A stretch of DNA of 64,000 nucleotides from Albitalea sp966211955 (GTDB lineage Bacteria > Pseudomonadota > Gammaproteobacteria > Burkholderiales > Burkholderiaceae_C). The notes beneath the pieces are model-generated. The model was not told the DNA's origin. It saw only the letters and a list, made by a program, of their open reading frames with translations, and did not search any database. This document shows, in pieces, positions 40,504 to 48,982 of this stretch (within the stretch, counting starts at the first letter, position 1; every line of letters starts with the position of its first letter). Location: assembly GCA_966211955.1 (NCBI GenBank), contig CBIHOF010000002.1, positions 186,001 through 250,000 of the forward strand, in the 5' to 3' direction. The translations under genes and the position numbers were made by a program.

Positions 40504-42426
40504 CTAGACCGCCACTGACGGATCTTCAACTCGCTGTGCGAGCAATTCGCCAATGTCCAGCGCCTCCACCGGCCGGCTGAACAGGTAACCCTGCGCTGCA
40601 TCGCAGCCCTGTGCGGCCAGCATGCGGCGCTGCTCTTCCGTCTCCACGCCTTCGGCCACCACCGTCAGCTCCAGGCTGTGTGCAAGCGAGATGATGGCCA
40701 GTGCAATCGTCGCGTCGTCCTTGCTGTGCGGCAGGTCTTTCACGAAGGTGCGGTCGATCTTCAGCTTGTTGATCGGCAGGCGCTTGAGGTAGGCGAGCGA
40801 GGACAGCCCAGTGCCGAAGTCGTCCACCGCCACGCGGATGCCCATCGCGCCGAGCGATGCGATCTGGGCGACGTTGGACTCGATGTCTTCCACCATCGAG
40901 TGTTCGGTGATCTCGATTTCCAGCATGCGTGGGTCGGCGCCCGACAGGGCGAGCGCCGCATCCACCTGCTGCTTCACGCCGCGGCGGATCTGCCTGGCCG
41001 ACACGTTCACCGCGACGAAGATGTCGGCGTGGCCGGCGTCGGCCCAGGCCTTGATCTGCAGGCAGGCCTGGTGCAGCACCCACTGGCCGATCTCCACGAT
41101 CACGCCGCTCTTCTCGGCCAGCGGGATGAACTCCGCCGGCGACACGGCACCCAGCTCGGGATGCTGCCAGCGCAGCAGCGCCTCCACGCCTTCCAGCCGG
41201 CGCGTCGCGAGGTTGACGATTGGTTGGTACACCAACCGCAGCTCACCGCGCTCGACCGCGCGCCGCAGGTCGGCGTCCAGCCGCAGGCGGGCGCTCGCGC
41301 GCTGCTCCATGCGGGCTTCGTAGACCGAGAACGTGTTCTTGCCCTTGCCCTTGGCGTCGTACATCGCGGTGTCGGCGGCACGCAGCAGGCTTTCGGCATC
41401 GGTTGCGTCCGAGGGGAAGTGGGCCAGCCCGATGCTGCCGCTCGTGCGCACCTCGTGTCCTGCGATGACCAGCGTCTCCTGCAACGCGCGCATGGCAGCG
41501 TTGCCCAGCACCTCCAGGTGCATGCGGCCGCTCACGCGCGGCGCGAGGATGACGAACTCGTCGCCGCCGAAGCGGCATGCGATGTCGGCCGGGCGCATGT
41601 GCTGCGTGAGGCGTTGAGCGATGGCGCGCAGCAGTTCGTCGCCCACGGCATGGCCCAGCGTGTCGTTGACGATCTTGAAATCGTCCAGGTCCAGGAGCAG
41701 CAGGGCGAAACCCTCGCTCGTGCGGCCGACCGTGGCGATCAATCGTGCGATCTGCTCGTTGGCCGCGTGCCGGTTGGGCAGGCCGGTCACGGGGTCGTAG
41801 TAGGCGAGATAGTCGAGCCGGCCCTCGGTGGCGTCCACGTCGTGGCGAATGCGCGCCACCAGCAAGAAGGCCAGCGCGAAGGCGGCAGCCGACGCGAGCA
41901 CGGTGATGGCGACGTGCATCACCACGCGCTCGTACAGCGAACCGAGATCGGCCACGAGATGCAGCGCGCCCACCTCCCGGTGGCCTTCGTGCACCGACTG
42001 CCTCACCAGCAGCTTGTTGCGAACGAAAGCGTGTGACTGGTCCGAAGGCAACGGGTACAGCGCATCCATCGGAATCAGGCGGGCATCGGGCGCGGCGTAG
42101 GTGGCGAGCACATGGCCCTGCGTGTCGCGCAGCTCGGCATGCAGGATGGGGGCAGAGGCCTGCAGGCCGGCGAGCGTCTGCGCCGCCGCCTTCGCATCGT
42201 CGAAGATGATCGCGGCCGAGGTGTTCTCCGCGATGATGCGTGCCTGCACCGTCACGTCGTCCACCATGGCGGCGCGCTGCGAGAAGTACACGTAGGCGTC
42301 GAAGATGAGCCCGGCCACCAGCAGCGCGAGGCCCGAACTCATGATGAGCGCGCGCGACAGCCGGCTGCCCAGGCGCTGGCCCTGGCGCACGCGGAAGGGG
42401 TCGGTGCGGCGCTCGGTCATGGTCAT
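40504..42426 (-). CDS. CHASE8-type membrane GGDEF/EAL protein (c-di-GMP synthesis and breakdown)
   Basis: 640 residues. TM helix about 25-48, a periplasmic ~100-residue region typical of CHASE8 (VQARIIAENTSAAIIFDDAKAAAQTLAGLQA), TM about 170-190, then GGDEF with an intact RFGGDEF and an RPAD inhibitory site five residues earlier. The EAL domain has VEALLRW, NVSARQI, EITEHSM, DDFGTGLSSL, KIDRTF, AEGVET and QGYLFSRP, so both activities look intact. The start overlaps the YfiR gene stop by four bases. YfiR/CHASE8 pairs follow the YfiBNR logic, in which the periplasmic protein restrains the membrane cyclase. Confidence 0.92.
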   Translation of the reverse strand: MTMTERRTDPFRVRQGQRLGSRLSRALIMSSGLALLVAGLIFDAYVYFSQRAAMVDDVTVQARIIAENTSAAIIFDDAKAAAQTLAGLQASAPILHAELRDTQGHVLATYAAPDARLIPMDALYPLPSDQSHAFVRNKLLVRQSVHEGHREVGALHLVADLGSLYERVVMHVAITVLASAAAFALAFLLVARIRHDVDATEGRLDYLAYYDPVTGLPNRHAANEQIARLIATVGRTSEGFALLLLDLDDFKIVNDTLGHAVGDELLRAIAQRLTQHMRPADIACRFGGDEFVILAPRVSGRMHLEVLGNAAMRALQETLVIAGHEVRTSGSIGLAHFPSDATDAESLLRAADTAMYDAKGKGKNTFSVYEARMEQRASARLRLDADLRRAVERGELRLVYQPIVNLATRRLEGVEALLRWQHPELGAVSPAEFIPLAEKSGVIVEIGQWVLHQACLQIKAWADAGHADIFVAVNVSARQIRRGVKQQVDAALALSGADPRMLEIEITEHSMVEDIESNVAQIASLGAMGIRVAVDDFGTGLSSLAYLKRLPINKLKIDRTFVKDLPHSKDDATIALAIISLAHSLELTVVAEGVETEEQRRMLAAQGCDAAQGYLFSRPVEALDIGELLAQRVEDPSVAV

Positions 42427-42965
42427 TCGCGCACCGTCTTCGCCAGGCGCAGCAGCTTCGAGCTCAGCTGCACGCGCGCCTGCCTCACCGGCTGCAGGTT
42501 CACCTCGAAGACGAACTTCGTGCCCGCGCGCATGAGCACGATGCCCGCCGCGTCATGCGGCACCTGCTCGTCATCGCTGATGACGAGCGTGCCGCTGCCG
42601 CGCATGGTCTTGAGCAGCGCGGCGTTCTTCTCGCGCGCGATCGCGTCCACGAAGGCGGCGTGGCAGGGCCTGGCTGCCGTTGCCGCGGCCAGGTCCAGCG
42701 TCTCGATCGGCGAACCACGCAAGTCGCGGCCTTGCAGCGTCTTCATCGCGCTCGCAAGCCCGCTGCCGGCAGCCACGCACAGCCGCAGGGGTGCCGCGTG
42801 GGCCAATGCTTCCGGCGGCCACTCCGCGAAGAGCAGGATGTTGTAGACGATCGCCGCCTCCAGCTCCGCCTCGTCCACCGCGTGCGCGAGCACCGGCAGC
42901 ACGCCGAGCGCGAGCGCGCACAGCGGGTGCCACCACGTGGCGCGGCGGTGGGGCAAGCGGTCCAT
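42423..42965 (-). CDS. YfiR-like periplasmic protein
   Basis: 180 residues: signal peptide to about 29 (ending LAHA), then the YfiR/DUF4154 domain: EAELEAAIVYNILLFAEWPPEAL, LRLCVAAGSGLASAMKTLQGRDLRG, CHAAFVDAIAREKNAALLKTMRGSGTLVISDDEQ and IVLMRAGTKFVFEVNLQPVRQARVQLSSKLLRLAKTV. In Pseudomonas, YfiR is the repressor of the diguanylate cyclase YfiN/TpbB and is released by envelope stress. Here it is directly joined to a CHASE8-GGDEF-EAL gene (four-base overlap) and follows a TonB-dependent receptor gene by no gap. Confidence 0.87.
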   Translation of the reverse strand: MDRLPHRRATWWHPLCALALGVLPVLAHAVDEAELEAAIVYNILLFAEWPPEALAHAAPLRLCVAAGSGLASAMKTLQGRDLRGSPIETLDLAAATAARPCHAAFVDAIAREKNAALLKTMRGSGTLVISDDEQVPHDAAGIVLMRAGTKFVFEVNLQPVRQARVQLSSKLLRLAKTVRE

Positions 42966-44933
42966 CTAGAACGCGAGCCCCAGCTTGAGCCGCAGGCTGC
43001 GGCCGTATTGCGGGGTGCTTCCTTGCAGCACGGAATCAGCGCCGGGGTCGCTGGGCTGGCGGTCGAAGACGTCGTCGATGCTCGCCGACACGAAGGCGCG
43101 CTTGTTGGCCAGCGTGCGGGCGATCGTGAGGCCGGTGGTGCCGTAGCCCGCGGTATCGCCGCGATGGCTGAGCATCACCGTGACAACGCCCAGCGTCCAG
43201 CGCGGTGCGATCGGATGGATGGCGACCAGCTTGGCCAGGCGAGCCGCGTTGTTGGCGGCGATTCCCTCGGCCGAGCTGCCGTTGACGCGGTGCAGGCTGA
43301 CGTTGGCGCGCAGCAGCGTGCCGCTGGCCCACACATGCTCCCACTCCGCCTCGATGCCGTGGGCATCGAACCCGCCCGAGTTGTTGAACATCAGCAGGCC
43401 GTCGCTGTCGTCCACCGTCTGCACGAGCAGATCGCGCGCATGGTTGGCATACAGCGAAAAGGTGGCGCGGGTCGATGCGTCGGGCCGGTATTCGGCCACC
43501 AGTTCGTCGCCGGTCACTTTCTCCGGCGCGAGCTGGTCGTTGCCCTTGTAGCCGCCGGTGGTGGGAGTGGAATAGAAGGATTCGTAGGCGTTGGCCGGGC
43601 GGAAGGCGCTGCCGTGGCTGAACTTGAGCGTCATGCGCTCGCTTGCGCGCCACACCGCTGCCAGGCGCGGGCTGAAGCTCGCGTCGCCCGATTCCAGCCG
43701 GTCCCAGCGCGCGCCGAGGGTGAACGACAGGGAGGCCCAGGGCGTCCACTGGTCTTCGGCGAAGACGGCGATGCGGTGGCCCGAACGGTGGTCGTCGAGG
43801 ATGAGCGTGTACGGGTCCAGATCGGCGTTGGTCTGGTCGCGCCGGGCCGACACCTGCCAGTCGGTGCCCAGCACCATCTTGTGGTCGGCGAAGCGCTCGG
43901 TGAAGAGGTTGCCCTCCACGCCCCACCAGCGCGACACGGCACCATCGCGGTTGAGCGCGACCGGCACCGTGTCCATCGCATAGTCGGCGTGGAAGTCGTA
44001 GGCGCCGGCATAGGCGCGCAGCTTCCAGTGGCTGGTGTCGTCGATGCGCCGGTCCAGCGCCACGTTCAGCAAGGTCTCGGTGTCACGGTACAGGCTGCGC
44101 GGGTCGCCGAAGGTGGTGCCGGCGATGTTCGTCAGCCCCTTGGTGCGGTCGCCGTGGATGAGCGTGGCGTCGATGTCGCCGGCCGTATAGCGGGCGAGCA
44201 GCTTGGTGCCGCGCTCATGGTCGGTGTCACGGCTCACGCTGCCGTCGGCATAGACCGCGTCGGTGCCGCCCATGCGCAGGCCGCTGGCCGACAGCATCAG
44301 CAAGGCGCCGGATGCAAGTTCGACGCTGCCGGTGGCGCGCGCCTGTCGCAGGCTACCAGGTGCGAGGCTGACCGCGAGCTCGCGGGCCGACGACTGCGCC
44401 GGATGCCGCAGCACCACGTTGACCACGCCGTACAAGGCATTCGCGCCGTGCACCGCGGAGCCCTGGCCCGGAATGAATTCGACGCGCTCCACCAGGTCCA
44501 GGTCGACCGGGAATTCCTGGCCGAGGAAGGCCTGGTCGAACACCGTGTCGTTGATGCGGTTGCCGTCGATCAGCACCAGCACACGGGTGTTGTAGTCGCC
44601 CGGTGTGGCCAGGCCGCGCACCCCGAGGTAGGTGTAGGTGCGGTCGCTGCTCACCACCAGGCCACGCATGGTCTGCAGCACGTCGCCCAGCGTGCGCAGC
44701 CCGAGCGCGCGCATCTGCTCGGCCGTCATCACGGACACCGACGATGCGGTGTCGCTCATGTGAAGCGTGAACTTCGACGCTCCCGACACTTCCATGTCGA
44801 GCAGGGCGGTCAGCGGGTTGGCGGCGAGGTCGTCGGCGGCGGCGGGCGTGCAAAGGCTCGCGAGCGCGAGGGCGAGCGGGCCCAGGGCCGCGAAGGCGCA
44901 GCCCCGTGCCGGACGCGTGTGGCCAGGGTTCAT
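42966..44933 (-). CDS. TonB-dependent outer membrane receptor
   Basis: 655 residues from ATG 44933; the frame extends to 44975. A signal peptide runs to about residue 33 (ending TPAAA). The plug domain is about 50-160 (SSVSVMTAEQMRALGLRTLGDVLQTMRGL, TYLGVRGLATPGDYNTRVLVLIDGNRINDTVF, VERVEFIPGQGSAVHGANALYGVVNVV), followed by a 22-strand barrel ending YGRSLRLKLGLAF. TonB receptors import iron chelates, vitamins or other large ligands, or pass signals inward. Its position directly upstream of yfiR-like and GGDEF/EAL genes, in one operon, suggests it senses an external ligand for c-di-GMP control. Confidence 0.9.
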   Translation of the reverse strand: MNPGHTRPARGCAFAALGPLALALASLCTPAAADDLAANPLTALLDMEVSGASKFTLHMSDTASSVSVMTAEQMRALGLRTLGDVLQTMRGLVVSSDRTYTYLGVRGLATPGDYNTRVLVLIDGNRINDTVFDQAFLGQEFPVDLDLVERVEFIPGQGSAVHGANALYGVVNVVLRHPAQSSARELAVSLAPGSLRQARATGSVELASGALLMLSASGLRMGGTDAVYADGSVSRDTDHERGTKLLARYTAGDIDATLIHGDRTKGLTNIAGTTFGDPRSLYRDTETLLNVALDRRIDDTSHWKLRAYAGAYDFHADYAMDTVPVALNRDGAVSRWWGVEGNLFTERFADHKMVLGTDWQVSARRDQTNADLDPYTLILDDHRSGHRIAVFAEDQWTPWASLSFTLGARWDRLESGDASFSPRLAAVWRASERMTLKFSHGSAFRPANAYESFYSTPTTGGYKGNDQLAPEKVTGDELVAEYRPDASTRATFSLYANHARDLLVQTVDDSDGLLMFNNSGGFDAHGIEAEWEHVWASGTLLRANVSLHRVNGSSAEGIAANNAARLAKLVAIHPIAPRWTLGVVTVMLSHRGDTAGYGTTGLTIARTLANKRAFVSASIDDVFDRQPSDPGADSVLQGSTPQYGRSLRLKLGLAF

Positions 44934-45234
44934 CGACGATCCGTGTACTGCTTTTGGGGCCGGGGAAGGGGCCATGGGAAACGTGGTCTCTGACGAGACT
45001 CCAAAGGTATCGGCAATCGACGGCCCGGCTTGAGCCCGTGCGCGCCAAAGCCCGCTCCCTGCGCCTTATTGCCGAATTGTCCGGGCGCGGTGGCCGTGTT
45101 TCGAGGCGTATTTGCACCCCATCCCGAGCGCTTCTCCATCGATCGGGAACAGGCGGCGATTCCTAGACTGGCCCTACCGATTTCAACGAACGCCCGGCCT
45201 CGCGCCGCGAACGCGTCCATCCGCTGTACCCCCG
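44934..45234. other. Divergent gap between the TonB receptor and YgjV-like genes
   Basis: About 300 bases with no convincing gene. Promoters for both divergent genes must lie here; I cannot identify a clear pair of hexamers. I saw no riboswitch-like structure that I could support. Confidence 0.3.
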
Positions 45235-45765
45235 ATGTCGTCCGAGCTCCTCATCCATGCATCCGGCCTTGCCGCGCTCGTGATCAACGTGCTGGCGCTG
45301 CTGTGCCGCTGTGACCTTGCGATGCGCCGCCAGTCGGTGGTGGCCGGCTGCCTCTGGACGCTCAACAACGTGCTGATCGACGCGACCGCCGCCGCTGCCC
45401 TGAGCGCGGTGAGCGTGAGCCGCACCGTCACCTCCGCCGCCACGCTCGAGCGCAGCCACGTCGCGCGGCGCAACACCTGTGCATTCTTCACGGTGCTCAC
45501 GCTGGCCGCCGGTGCGCTCACCTGGAACGGATGGCTGAGCGCGGTGACGCTTGCCGCCTCCATCATCTCGACCTGGGCGATGTTCTACCTGCGCGGCGCC
45601 ACCTTGCGCCTGGTGATGCTGCTGGTGTCGGGGATGTGGATGGTCAACGCCTGGCAGTACGCCTCCTGGGAGCAGATGGCGGCCAACCTCGTCACGGCCG
45701 GTGCCGCGGCCTATGGCGCGTGGCAGCTGAGCGCGCGCAAGTCCGTGGCGGCTGACGCCGTCTAG
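45235..45765 (+). CDS. YgjV-like inner membrane protein
   Basis: 176 residues with about five membrane helices. The start MSSELLIHASGLAALVINVLALLCRCDLAMRRQSVVAGCLWTLNNVLIDATAAAALSAVSVSRTVT matches the YgjV family (bacterial inner membrane proteins of unknown function), in which short helices and a conserved RxxVS follow the second helix. The upstream frame (from 45112) is unlikely to be translated. The gene is divergent from the TonB receptor gene. Confidence 0.7.
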   Translation: MSSELLIHASGLAALVINVLALLCRCDLAMRRQSVVAGCLWTLNNVLIDATAAAALSAVSVSRTVTSAATLERSHVARRNTCAFFTVLTLAAGALTWNGWLSAVTLAASIISTWAMFYLRGATLRLVMLLVSGMWMVNAWQYASWEQMAANLVTAGAAAYGAWQLSARKSVAADAV

Positions 45766-45895
45766 TGGTTCAAGGGCTCATCCTGGAGCCGAAGCGACGC
45801 CTTCATGGCGCGGCGCGTCACCCTGCGCGGCCGCGGGCTTTGCCGGGTGAGCTACTGTGGGGGTTCGTTCGAATCCAATCCACAGGAGACAAGCC

Positions 45896-46306
45896 ATGGC
45901 AACCACACCCACCAACCCCTTCGGCGACGTGATGAAGACGCTCGAGCAGTTCAAGCTTCCGGGCGTGGACATGTCCGGCATCGTCGAATCCGGCCGCAAG
46001 GAGATGCAGGCCATCATGGAAGCCAACCAGGCCGCCTACGAGACCATGCAGGCGCTCGCGCGCAAGCAGACCGAGATGATCTCCGGTGCCTTCCAGAGCA
46101 TGCAGGAGACGGCCAAGAGCGGCATGGGTGGCGACCCGGCGAAGCAGGCCGAGCTGATGCGCAAGGCGTATGAGAAGGCGCTGGCCGACCTGAAGGACAT
46201 CGCCGAGATGGCGCGGCAGTCGCAGACCGATGGACTGGCTCGCATCACCGAGCGCGCCAACCAGCACATGGAAGAGATCAAGAAGCTGATGAAGCCCGGC
46301 AAGTGA
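45896..46306 (+). CDS. Phasin-family protein
   Basis: 136 residues from ATG 45896, which has CAGGAG seven bases before it. The protein is Ala/Glu/Gln/Met-rich and almost entirely helical: NPFGDVMKTLEQFKLPGVDMSGIVESGRKEMQAIMEANQAAYETMQALARKQTEMISGAFQSMQ, then coiled-coil repeats to the C-terminus. This is the pattern of phasins that coat polyhydroxyalkanoate granules, of the PhaP/PGA-granule type found in Burkholderiales. It implies that the organism stores PHA; the synthase genes are not in the window. Confidence 0.83.
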   Translation: MATTPTNPFGDVMKTLEQFKLPGVDMSGIVESGRKEMQAIMEANQAAYETMQALARKQTEMISGAFQSMQETAKSGMGGDPAKQAELMRKAYEKALADLKDIAEMARQSQTDGLARITERANQHMEEIKKLMKPGK

Positions 46307-46351
46307 TGTGCGTTCGGCGGCTGCGCTCGCTGCGTGGCGGCGCGCTGCTCG

Positions 46352-47020
46352 TCATTCAGCGCGGTCTCGGCGGTAGGTGAGCAAGCGCCCCTTGTACGCC
46401 CCGCCGTTGGCCAGCGGGTCATCCAGCCGAGACTCCGTCAGCTCGAAGCCGATGCCGCACATGCGCCTGGAGAAGGCCCGGCGGTTGGCGCGGTCGGGGT
46501 CCACGATCAGCACCTCGGCGCAAGCCATGGCGTTGCGCTCGATGAAGCCCACCAGCACGCCGCCGTCGTCGCGTTCATAGAGCACGTCGCTGCCGATGAT
46601 GAGGTCGAAGCGTCGCAGCGGGCCGACGTCGGTGGCCCAGTGGCTGTGCTGGTAGGCCATCGGCAAGAGCCCATTGAGCCGCGCGTTCTCGTGCAGGAAG
46701 CCCGCCGCCAGCGGATGGCAGTCGCTCGCGGTGATGTCGGCGCCGCGGCGGTGGCTCACGAGGCTCGCGAGCCCGAGGCCGCAGCCGATCTCGAGAATGC
46801 GTTCGTCCGCGCGCACGGGCCGCAGCGACATCTGCGCGGCCAGCTGCCGGCCCGAAGGCCACAGCATGCCGAACAGCGGCCACGCGGCGTCGCTGATGCC
46901 GATGGCCTCGGCCTCGCCCAGCGCGTCGGAGAACTGCTGCCGGTCCAGGAGCGACAGGATGTAGAGCGCGTCCACGTCGGCGATGGCCACGCGTTCGTTC
47001 TTGGTGAGGTAGCCGTTCAT
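46352..47020 (-). CDS. Class I SAM-dependent methyltransferase (METTL23/NNT1-like)
   Basis: 222 residues from ATG 47020. SAM-binding motif I is ILEIGCGLGLASLVSHRRGADITASDCHP. The LWPSGRQLAAQMSL motif before it, and DLIIGSDVLYERDDGGVLVGFIERN after it, are characteristic of the methyltransferase 16 (protein-lysine) group. The frame extends upstream to 47101, but the first 27 residues are not protein-like. The target is probably a protein lysine residue; it cannot be named. It is convergent with the phasin gene. Confidence 0.8.
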   Translation of the reverse strand: MNGYLTKNERVAIADVDALYILSLLDRQQFSDALGEAEAIGISDAAWPLFGMLWPSGRQLAAQMSLRPVRADERILEIGCGLGLASLVSHRRGADITASDCHPLAAGFLHENARLNGLLPMAYQHSHWATDVGPLRRFDLIIGSDVLYERDDGGVLVGFIERNAMACAEVLIVDPDRANRRAFSRRMCGIGFELTESRLDDPLANGGAYKGRLLTYRRDRAE

Positions 47021-47097
47021 TTGCGATGAGCGTACCGGAGCACGCTGACGTACCGGACAAGCTGGCGTGCGCAATGCAAGGTCTTTGCGAAAGGCCG

Positions 47098-47661
47098 TCA
47101 CACCTCGGTGGCCTCGCCGCTCGCGCGGTCGATCTGCTGCGCCAGCTTCTCCGGCCGTGTCGCCTGCTCCAGCACCGACAGGTCGGGGTCGCCATCGAAG
47201 TGGACATCGAGCTTGCGTCCGATGGCCGCGAGCATCTGCAGCATCTTGGTGTTCTCCTGCTCGGTCAGCAGGTTGATCTGCAGGTCAAGCGCGTTGCGGC
47301 GTTCCGCCAGGCGCGTCTCCTCGTTCTGGCTGATGAGGATGAAGGTGGACAGGAAGATCGCCTCGAGCGAGACCATCAGCGTGAGGAAGATGAAGGGGAA
47401 CGGATCCACGTGCTTCACCCCGGGCCACACGTTGATGCCGATCCACACCGAGAACCACACCACATGCACCCAGGCGAAGGTCATCGTTCCGCAGAAGCTC
47501 GCGACCGAATGGGCCACGCGCTGCGAGAAGCTCCGGTTGAGCTTGGCCGCGCGTTCCAGGTCGACGATGGCGCGAACGTTCTGCTCGGTCAGCTCGTCGA
47601 CCGAGCCGGCGTCGCGGTAACGTTGCCGGTCCGGCGGGTGCTTCACATGGGGTGATTGCAT
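47098..47661 (-). CDS. DUF1003 membrane protein
   Basis: 187 residues. Two closely spaced membrane helices (about 58-80 and 89-110) sit in the DUF1003 core: RVAHSVASFCGTMTFAWVHVVWFSVWIGINV, PFPFIFLTLMVSLEAIFLSTFILISQNEETRLAERRNALDLQINLLTEQENTKMLQML. The C-terminal helix is probably a coiled coil. AAGGAG precedes the ATG. The function is unknown; family members are often stress-inducible. It is co-directional with the methyltransferase gene (77-base gap). Confidence 0.85.
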   Translation of the reverse strand: MQSPHVKHPPDRQRYRDAGSVDELTEQNVRAIVDLERAAKLNRSFSQRVAHSVASFCGTMTFAWVHVVWFSVWIGINVWPGVKHVDPFPFIFLTLMVSLEAIFLSTFILISQNEETRLAERRNALDLQINLLTEQENTKMLQMLAAIGRKLDVHFDGDPDLSVLEQATRPEKLAQQIDRASGEATEV

Positions 47662-47746
47662 TCAGGTCTCCTTGTGCATGAGCTGGGCAAGCGGCGTGCC
47701 GGCTTGGGATGCGGGCATGGTGCTCGGCCTGCCAATCCTTTCGGGT

Positions 47747-48787
47747 TCACTCCCCCCGACGGGCTCGGAATGCGCTCGGCGAATGGCCCATCCAGCCCTT
47801 GAATGCCCGGGCAAAGCTCTTCTCGTTGCCGAACCCCGCCGCTTGGGCGATCTGCTTGACTGACTTGCTGCTGCGGGTCAGCAAGTCCACCGCCAACTCG
47901 CGACGCGCCTGGTCCTTCAACTCCTGCAGTGATGCGCCTTCATCCAGCAACTGCCTGTGCAGCGTTCGTGTCGAGATGTTCAACTCGCGCGCCAGCGCAT
48001 CGGCCGTGGACAGCTCCGCGCCGCGCTGGCGCAGGAGCTCGCGCACGCGCTGCACCAAGAGCCGGTCGCGGCGGTACTGCAGCACGGTGAGCGGCAGCGC
48101 GCGCTGAAGCATCGTGCGCAGTGCCGCCTCGTCGCGCCGCAAGGGCATGGCGAGGTACTGCGCATCGAAGCTGAAGCCAGCCTGCGCGGCATTGAAGTAG
48201 ACCTGCCCGGGAAAGAGCAGCGGGTAGACGCCTTCGTGCGGCGGTGATGCAAAGGGGAAGCTCGCCTCGCGCAATGGGATGCGTGAGTCAATCGCCCAGC
48301 AGGCGTAGCCGTGCAGGAAGCGCAGGCTGGTCACCAGGCAGAACTCGCGGAAAGCACCGAGCTTGCGGCGCTCCTCGATGGCGAAGCGCGCCGTGTCCCC
48401 TCGGCGCTCGAGGCTGAGCACGATGTCGTCGGTGAGCAGCCCGTGGTGCCGGCACCAGCGCTTGATCGCCACGCCCAGGTCGGGCGCGGTGATGGACGCG
48501 CGGCACAGCATGCCGTAGCTGCCCCAGGGCAACTTGCGGCTGAACCAGCCGAGCGCCTCGTCGTCCAGCTCCTGCATGGCGGCGCCGGAGATGGTCTCCA
48601 TCTGCGCGGCGGTGATGCGGCCATCGGTGCGCCGCAGCTGCGATGGCGTGATTTGTGCCTGCCTGAGTGCAGTGGATGGGTCGACGCCGTACTTGTCGTA
48701 GGCCAGCACGATGGCGCGGACAAAGGCCATGGGCGTGGCGGCGGTGCGTTCGGCGCGCAGGGGGGAGGCGGGGCGGGGTGGAGTCAC
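47747..48787 (-). CDS. AraC-family regulator with arabinose-binding-like N-terminus, probable regulator of the liu genes
   Basis: 346 residues from GTG 48787; ATG 48730 is an alternative, and a longer frame to 48970 reads through low-quality sequence. The N-terminal ~190 residues (VRAIVLAYDKYGVDPSTALRQAQITPSQL, ISGAAMQELDDEALGWFSRKLPWGSYGMLCRASI) match the Arabinose_bd domain found in a large group of AraC regulators of fatty-acid and amino-acid catabolism. The HTH spans the last ~100 residues (LARELNISTRTLHRQLLDEGASLQELKDQARRELAVDLL, VKQIAQAAGFGNEKSFARAFKGWMG). It is divergent from liuB, whose upstream region it shares, so it is the likely regulator. Confidence 0.85.
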   Translation of the reverse strand: MTPPRPASPLRAERTAATPMAFVRAIVLAYDKYGVDPSTALRQAQITPSQLRRTDGRITAAQMETISGAAMQELDDEALGWFSRKLPWGSYGMLCRASITAPDLGVAIKRWCRHHGLLTDDIVLSLERRGDTARFAIEERRKLGAFREFCLVTSLRFLHGYACWAIDSRIPLREASFPFASPPHEGVYPLLFPGQVYFNAAQAGFSFDAQYLAMPLRRDEAALRTMLQRALPLTVLQYRRDRLLVQRVRELLRQRGAELSTADALARELNISTRTLHRQLLDEGASLQELKDQARRELAVDLLTRSSKSVKQIAQAAGFGNEKSFARAFKGWMGHSPSAFRARRGE

Positions 48788-48923
48788 CCATGCAGTCTCG
48801 CTTTGGCTGGCAGGATTTGCAACCTCGGTGGCAGCACTTGAGACGGGGGTTTGTTTACGCTCGGCGGGTGTTTCCCTTGGCGGGTGCGCACAGGCGGCTT
48901 GAGGAATATCCTTCGCGGCAAGC

Positions 48924-48958
48924 CCACGCCCCACCCCGGCCCTCCCCCATTGGGGGAA
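48924..48958 (+). repeat. Dispersed intergenic repeat upstream of liuB
   Basis: The stretch reads CCACGCCCCACCCC, GGCCCTCCCCCA, TTGGGGGAAG: a short GC-rich inverted repeat of the family also seen at 55784-55897. It lies 25-60 bases upstream of the liuB start, so it may form an mRNA hairpin in the leader. Confidence 0.5.
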
Positions 48959-48982
48959 GAAGCAAGACAAAGAAGGTCACGC

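Noticed and set aside
42555..44993. Very long open frame (over 800 codons) on the plus strand
   Set aside because: It is antisense to the TonB receptor and YfiR genes, with a His/Arg/Gln-rich low-complexity product and no recognisable domain. It is a by-product of GC-rich codon use.
48851..48982. Longer N-terminus for LiuB
   Set aside because: The upstream part of the frame translates the dispersed repeat (PHPGPPPLGEE) and does not resemble carboxyltransferases; ATG 48983 gives the family length.
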